Part shown: positions 61,455-64,000 of the stretch, piece by piece
Position numbering within the stretch: position 1 is the first letter of the stretch
How the letters are laid out: every line of letters starts with the position of its first letter
Assembly (NCBI GenBank): GCA_009360345.1
Contig: SPDP01000001.1
Location: 124,001-188,000 of the forward strand
Direction: 5' to 3'
Length of the DNA stretch: 64,000 nucleotides
Source: Alcaligenaceae bacterium SAGV5
Lineage (GTDB): Bacteria > Pseudomonadota > Gammaproteobacteria > Burkholderiales > Burkholderiaceae_B
Notes under the pieces: generated by a model
Databases searched by the model: none
What the model was told of the DNA's origin: nothing
The model's input: the letters and a program-made list of their open reading frames with translations, nothing else
Position numbers and translations under genes: made by a program

Positions 61455-62642
61455 TCAGAGGAAGACGGCCAGCACGCCTGCATACCAATATAGCCGGTCT
61501 TTGAAGATCTCGCCGTTGGCGTACAGGCCGATCAGCGGCAGGTCGCCCAGTTGCTGCTGGACGAGCTGCATCTCGGCCGAGGGGCCGCCGAACAAGGTGC
61601 CGGTGCGGCCCAGGCAGGATATGTAGAGCGCGCCGCGCACGCGATCCATGCCGCCGTGTTCGGACTCGATCTGCTCGCGCAGCGAAGTGCAGGCGCGGAT
61701 CAGGTCGGCCTGCGCGGCGGCGCGGTCGCGGCGGCAGAACACGACGTGGTCGGCCGCTTCCAGGTCGGTGCCCAGGGCCAGCGCGCGCTCGTGCGGGTCG
61801 ACGCCGATCAGCGGCCGCACCTGATAGTCGCCGTGTATGAAGGCATCGCCGTTGCCCATGCCGACGAAGGTGCCCTGCAGCATCTGCACCGCCGAGGCGG
61901 AAGGGGAGGCGCCGGCCGGCGTGGCGCGCCGCTGGAGTACGTCCGGCGCCCCCATGTCGCGCAGCAGCACGTCCAGCGCGGGGGCGCCGTCCAGGCGGTT
62001 GAGCCGGCGGCCGGTGGATTCGGTGATGCGGTGGACCGGTCCGATGGGCTGGCAGCTCTGGCTGACCCGGCTGGCGACGGCGACGTTCTCGGACAGCACC
62101 ACGCCTGACAGGCCACCGGACAGGACGCTGTCGGCGATGGTGGTCTGTGGGTGGCGGCTGCTGGAGACGCCGCCGAAGACGGTCGCCCCGGCCAGCTTGC
62201 CGCGCATGTCATGGATCAGGTCGGGCAGGTCGGGGGTGGCGGCGTCGGCATGGACGAGCGCGGTCCAGGCGGCGCGGCGGCCGTCGGGCGTGCGCGCCAG
62301 CCGCTCGGGCGGCGGGGTCGCCCCCGAGAAGACCTGGAAATCATCGGGCGCGAAATCCGCCAGCATCAGTGCCATGGCGGGTTCGTCGATGTATTCGGCG
62401 GTGCCGGCCGCGATGCCCACGCCGATCGCGCCGGTCCAGTGCGTGACGCCCGTGCGCTCGCGCAGGAAGGCCAGGATGTCGGCGGCCTCGTCGGCGTGGT
62501 GGTCGGTCAGGTAAAGAAAGCCCAGCGTCGCCCCGGCGCCCGCGCCGACGCGGCTGGCCCGTTCGATCTGCGCCAGGCACAGCGACGCCGACATGCGCCA
62601 GTCGGGATGCGTGGCGTGGGCCCAGGGGAACCGCGAACTCAC
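61455..62642 (-). CDS. FIST domain sensor protein (FIST_N-FIST_C)
   Basis: 395-residue protein with two FIST domains and nothing else. FIST_N (about residues 15-190: LGFLYLTDHHADEAADILAFLRERTGVTHWTGAIGVG, FGGVSSSRH) and FIST_C (about 205-385: GALYISCLGRTGTLFGGPSAEMQLVQQQLGDLPLIGLYANGEI). FIST proteins sense small ligands, often amino acids, in signal transduction. The solitary form lacks an output domain, so a partner is needed. The start is GTG at 62642; a Met further in (DWRMSAS) is a short alternative. Downstream of phaM in the same direction. Confidence 0.85.
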   Translation of the reverse strand: MSSRFPWAHATHPDWRMSASLCLAQIERASRVGAGAGATLGFLYLTDHHADEAADILAFLRERTGVTHWTGAIGVGIAAGTAEYIDEPAMALMLADFAPDDFQVFSGATPPPERLARTPDGRRAAWTALVHADAATPDLPDLIHDMRGKLAGATVFGGVSSSRHPQTTIADSVLSGGLSGVVLSENVAVASRVSQSCQPIGPVHRITESTGRRLNRLDGAPALDVLLRDMGAPDVLQRRATPAGASPSASAVQMLQGTFVGMGNGDAFIHGDYQVRPLIGVDPHERALALGTDLEAADHVVFCRRDRAAAQADLIRACTSLREQIESEHGGMDRVRGALYISCLGRTGTLFGGPSAEMQLVQQQLGDLPLIGLYANGEIFKDRLYWYAGVLAVFL

Positions 62643-62718
62643 GGCACCGCCCTGCCGCCGCCGCGCGGCGTCCCGCCCATGGGGCGGGCGGCGGCTGCGG
62701 TCGGCCGGGCGGGCCGGA

Positions 62719-63426
62719 TCATGGCTGGGCCTTGGGCTTGCGGGCCCGGGATGCCGTGGCGGCGCGTCTGGCGGCGGGTTTGGCCGCTGGCTTGGGCGCG
62801 GCGGCCGGCGTGCCCTTGCCCGCCTGGGTCCCGGTCGCGGGTGGCGTGGGCATGGACGCGGCCGCGGCGGTCGCCATGCGGTTGAACTGGTCCTGCAGCA
62901 TGTTCCACCAGGGGTTCGCGGCCAGTGCCTCGGCCGGCTTGGCCGAGGCCTCGGGCCCCTGGCCTTCCCCGGCCTTCGGGGCCGGATCCGGCTCGTTCCT
63001 GGTGGTGGCCTTCGCGGCGGGCCTGGCCGGCGCGGGCCGCAGTCCCAGCGCGACTTCCAGCGGCGAAGGCGGCGCGTCGGGGCTGCCGCCACCGTAGGCC
63101 TGGCCGGCGGTCTGCGCGAACGAACGCAGGGTGGAGATGGTGGCGCGCTGCACCTCCAGGCCCTGGATGGTCCCGCGCAGCATGGTCAGGTTCAGGTTCA
63201 GCCAGTTCTCGACGGCGCGCAGGTCGTTGATGCGCCGGTCCAGGTCATCGAGGCCCATCGTGGGAGAGATCGGCGCGGCCTGTGGCAGGGCGCCCAGGCT
63301 GCCCCAGACCTGGCGCAGCATTTCCATGCTTTGCAATACCGGATTGGCGATGTTGCCATCGCTGCCGGGAAGCTGGAGGCCCGGAATGCCGAAAGGGTTG
63401 GTGGGGCCGGCGTTGTGGGAGGCCAT
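62719..63426 (-). CDS. phaM: PhaM-family polyhydroxyalkanoate granule regulatory protein
   Basis: 235-residue PhaM homologue that activates PHB synthase and ties granules to the nucleoid. The N-terminus has NPFGIPGLQLPG and a helical core (about residues 40-105). The middle is low complexity. The tail carries lysine/alanine-rich [21 protein letters not shown], as in DNA-binding PAKKA repeats. In Ralstonia PhaM binds DNA with such a tail (established). Located between the FIST gene and an FAH-family gene, all read in the same direction. It predicts that the organism stores PHA; no phaC lies in the window. Confidence 0.9.
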   Translation of the reverse strand: MASHNAGPTNPFGIPGLQLPGSDGNIANPVLQSMEMLRQVWGSLGALPQAAPISPTMGLDDLDRRINDLRAVENWLNLNLTMLRGTIQGLEVQRATISTLRSFAQTAGQAYGGGSPDAPPSPLEVALGLRPAPARPAAKATTRNEPDPAPKAGEGQGPEASAKPAEALAANPWWNMLQDQFNRMATAAAASMPTPPATGTQAGKGTPAAAPKPAAKPAARRAATASRARKPKAQP

Positions 63427-63451
63427 GGCGGTTTCCTCGCGGGGGAAGGCG

Positions 63452-64000
63452 CTATTGCTGTTGCTGGGGCGTGGCGACGGCCTGGTCGATGGCGCCGAAC
63501 AGGCTGGCGCCCGCGTCGTCGAACATCTCGATGCGTATAGTGTCGCCGAATTTCATGAAGTCGGTGGAGGCCGAGCCGTCGGCGATGACTTCCAGGCAGC
63601 GCTTCTCGGCGATGCAGGCATAGCCGACCGACGCATCCTTGTTCGATACGGTGCCCGACCCCACGATGCTGCCCGCGCGGCAATTGCGCGTCTTGCAGAT
63701 ATGGGAGATCAGGCGCGGGAAGCTGAACACCATGTCGGTGCCGGCGTGCGGCCGGCCGACGACCTTGCCGTTCCAGGTCACGGTGAGCGGCAGGTGCACC
63801 ATGCCGTCGCGCCAGGCGGCGCCCAGTTCGTCGGGCGTGACGGCGACGGGCGAGAAGGCGGTGGCGGGTTTGCTCTGGAAGAAGCCGAAGCCCTTGGCCA
63901 GCTCGTTGGGAATCAGGTTGCGCAGCGAGACGTCGTTGGCCAGCATGACGAGCCGGATGGCGTCCGCCGCCTCGGCGGGCGTGGCGCCCATGGCGACGTC
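63452..64000 (-). CDS. fumarylacetoacetate hydrolase family protein (partial)
   Basis: The last 182 codons of a gene that continues past the window's right edge. FAH-fold signs: VMLANDVSLRNLIPNELAKGFGFFQSKPATAFSPVAVT, in which the family's D-V-S/T-R block and K-G-F are visible. VMVFSFPRLISHICKTRNCRAGSIVGSGTVSNKD holds the G-S-G-T-V-S catalytic loop. It ends with a glutamine run (QQQQ). The form with NELAKGFGFFQSKP is the single-domain FAH/2-keto-4-pentenoate-hydratase-like type. Start not in view. A second FAH-family gene, unlike that at 1228. Confidence 0.85.
   Translation of the reverse strand, partial: DVAMGATPAEAADAIRLVMLANDVSLRNLIPNELAKGFGFFQSKPATAFSPVAVTPDELGAAWRDGMVHLPLTVTWNGKVVGRPHAGTDMVFSFPRLISHICKTRNCRAGSIVGSGTVSNKDASVGYACIAEKRCLEVIADGSASTDFMKFGDTIRIEMFDDAGASLFGAIDQAVATPQQQQ

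Overview
The window is GC-rich, chromosomal DNA of a betaproteobacterium, most likely Alcaligenaceae of the Bordetella/Achromobacter type. The lineage call is inference. It rests on four intact and one broken periplasmic receptor of the Bug (tripartite tricarboxylate) family, the gene order of a cta/cox cytochrome oxidase locus with its small betaproteobacterial extras (DUF2970, DUF2909, a 36-residue oxidase assembly protein), a PhaM granule protein, and an Lrp-type regulator between glmS and glmU. I saw no tRNA, rRNA, CRISPR array, insertion sequence or prophage gene.

Layout. 1-6700: tail of a propeller protein, then a GntR regulator divergent from a catabolic operon (FAH-family hydrolase, Bug receptor, ornithine-cyclodeaminase-like reductase, DapA-like aldolase/dehydratase, aldehyde dehydrogenase). 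6700-12700: MetE-like enzyme, TrmL, a self-sufficient CYP116B-type P450 under an IclR regulator, and a MarR regulator divergent from a DUF1428 gene with a highly structured leader. 12700-21840: a four-gene RND efflux operon of the MdtABC/MuxABC type with its outer-membrane channel; all four genes overlap by 4 nt. 21980-23830: ComF-like protein and a BioC-like methyltransferase. 23850-33490: aa3-type cytochrome c oxidase subunits II, I and III with assembly, haem A synthesis and copper-delivery genes.

33500-48760 is accessory catabolic DNA: a truncated Bug gene among orphan palindromes, then aconitase-family large and small subunits, a Bug receptor, a ketopantoate-reductase-like enzyme, a CaiB-type CoA-transferase, a GST, an amidohydrolase, a carboxymuconolactone-decarboxylase-like protein, an enoyl-CoA hydratase and a LysR regulator. 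Three similar dyads sit 53.5-54.5 bp from three candidate -10 boxes and may be the LysR operators that join these into one regulon. After these come an orphan tetrapyrrole-methylase-fold protein, a Gfo/Idh oxidoreductase, a Rieske oxygenase, a Bug receptor and a MarR regulator.

48749-55958: a photolyase, a twice-deleted UbiD remnant, then a hydroxyquinol/resorcinol-type cluster (MarR, flavin monooxygenase, Bug, intradiol dioxygenase, Dabb protein, maleylacetate reductase). The reductase lacks about 47 residues, including the expected metal/active-site histidines, so the pathway is probably broken at its last step. 55960-64000 is housekeeping: glmS, Lrp, glmU, a DUF6279 lipoprotein, glutathione peroxidase, a FIST sensor, PhaM and the start of an FAH-family gene.

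No wholly new defence or mobile system is visible. The best leads are the proposed LysR regulon, the paired operators of the GntR, IclR and MarR genes, the structured DUF1428 leader, the orphan methylase, and the scattered in-frame deletions in catabolic genes.
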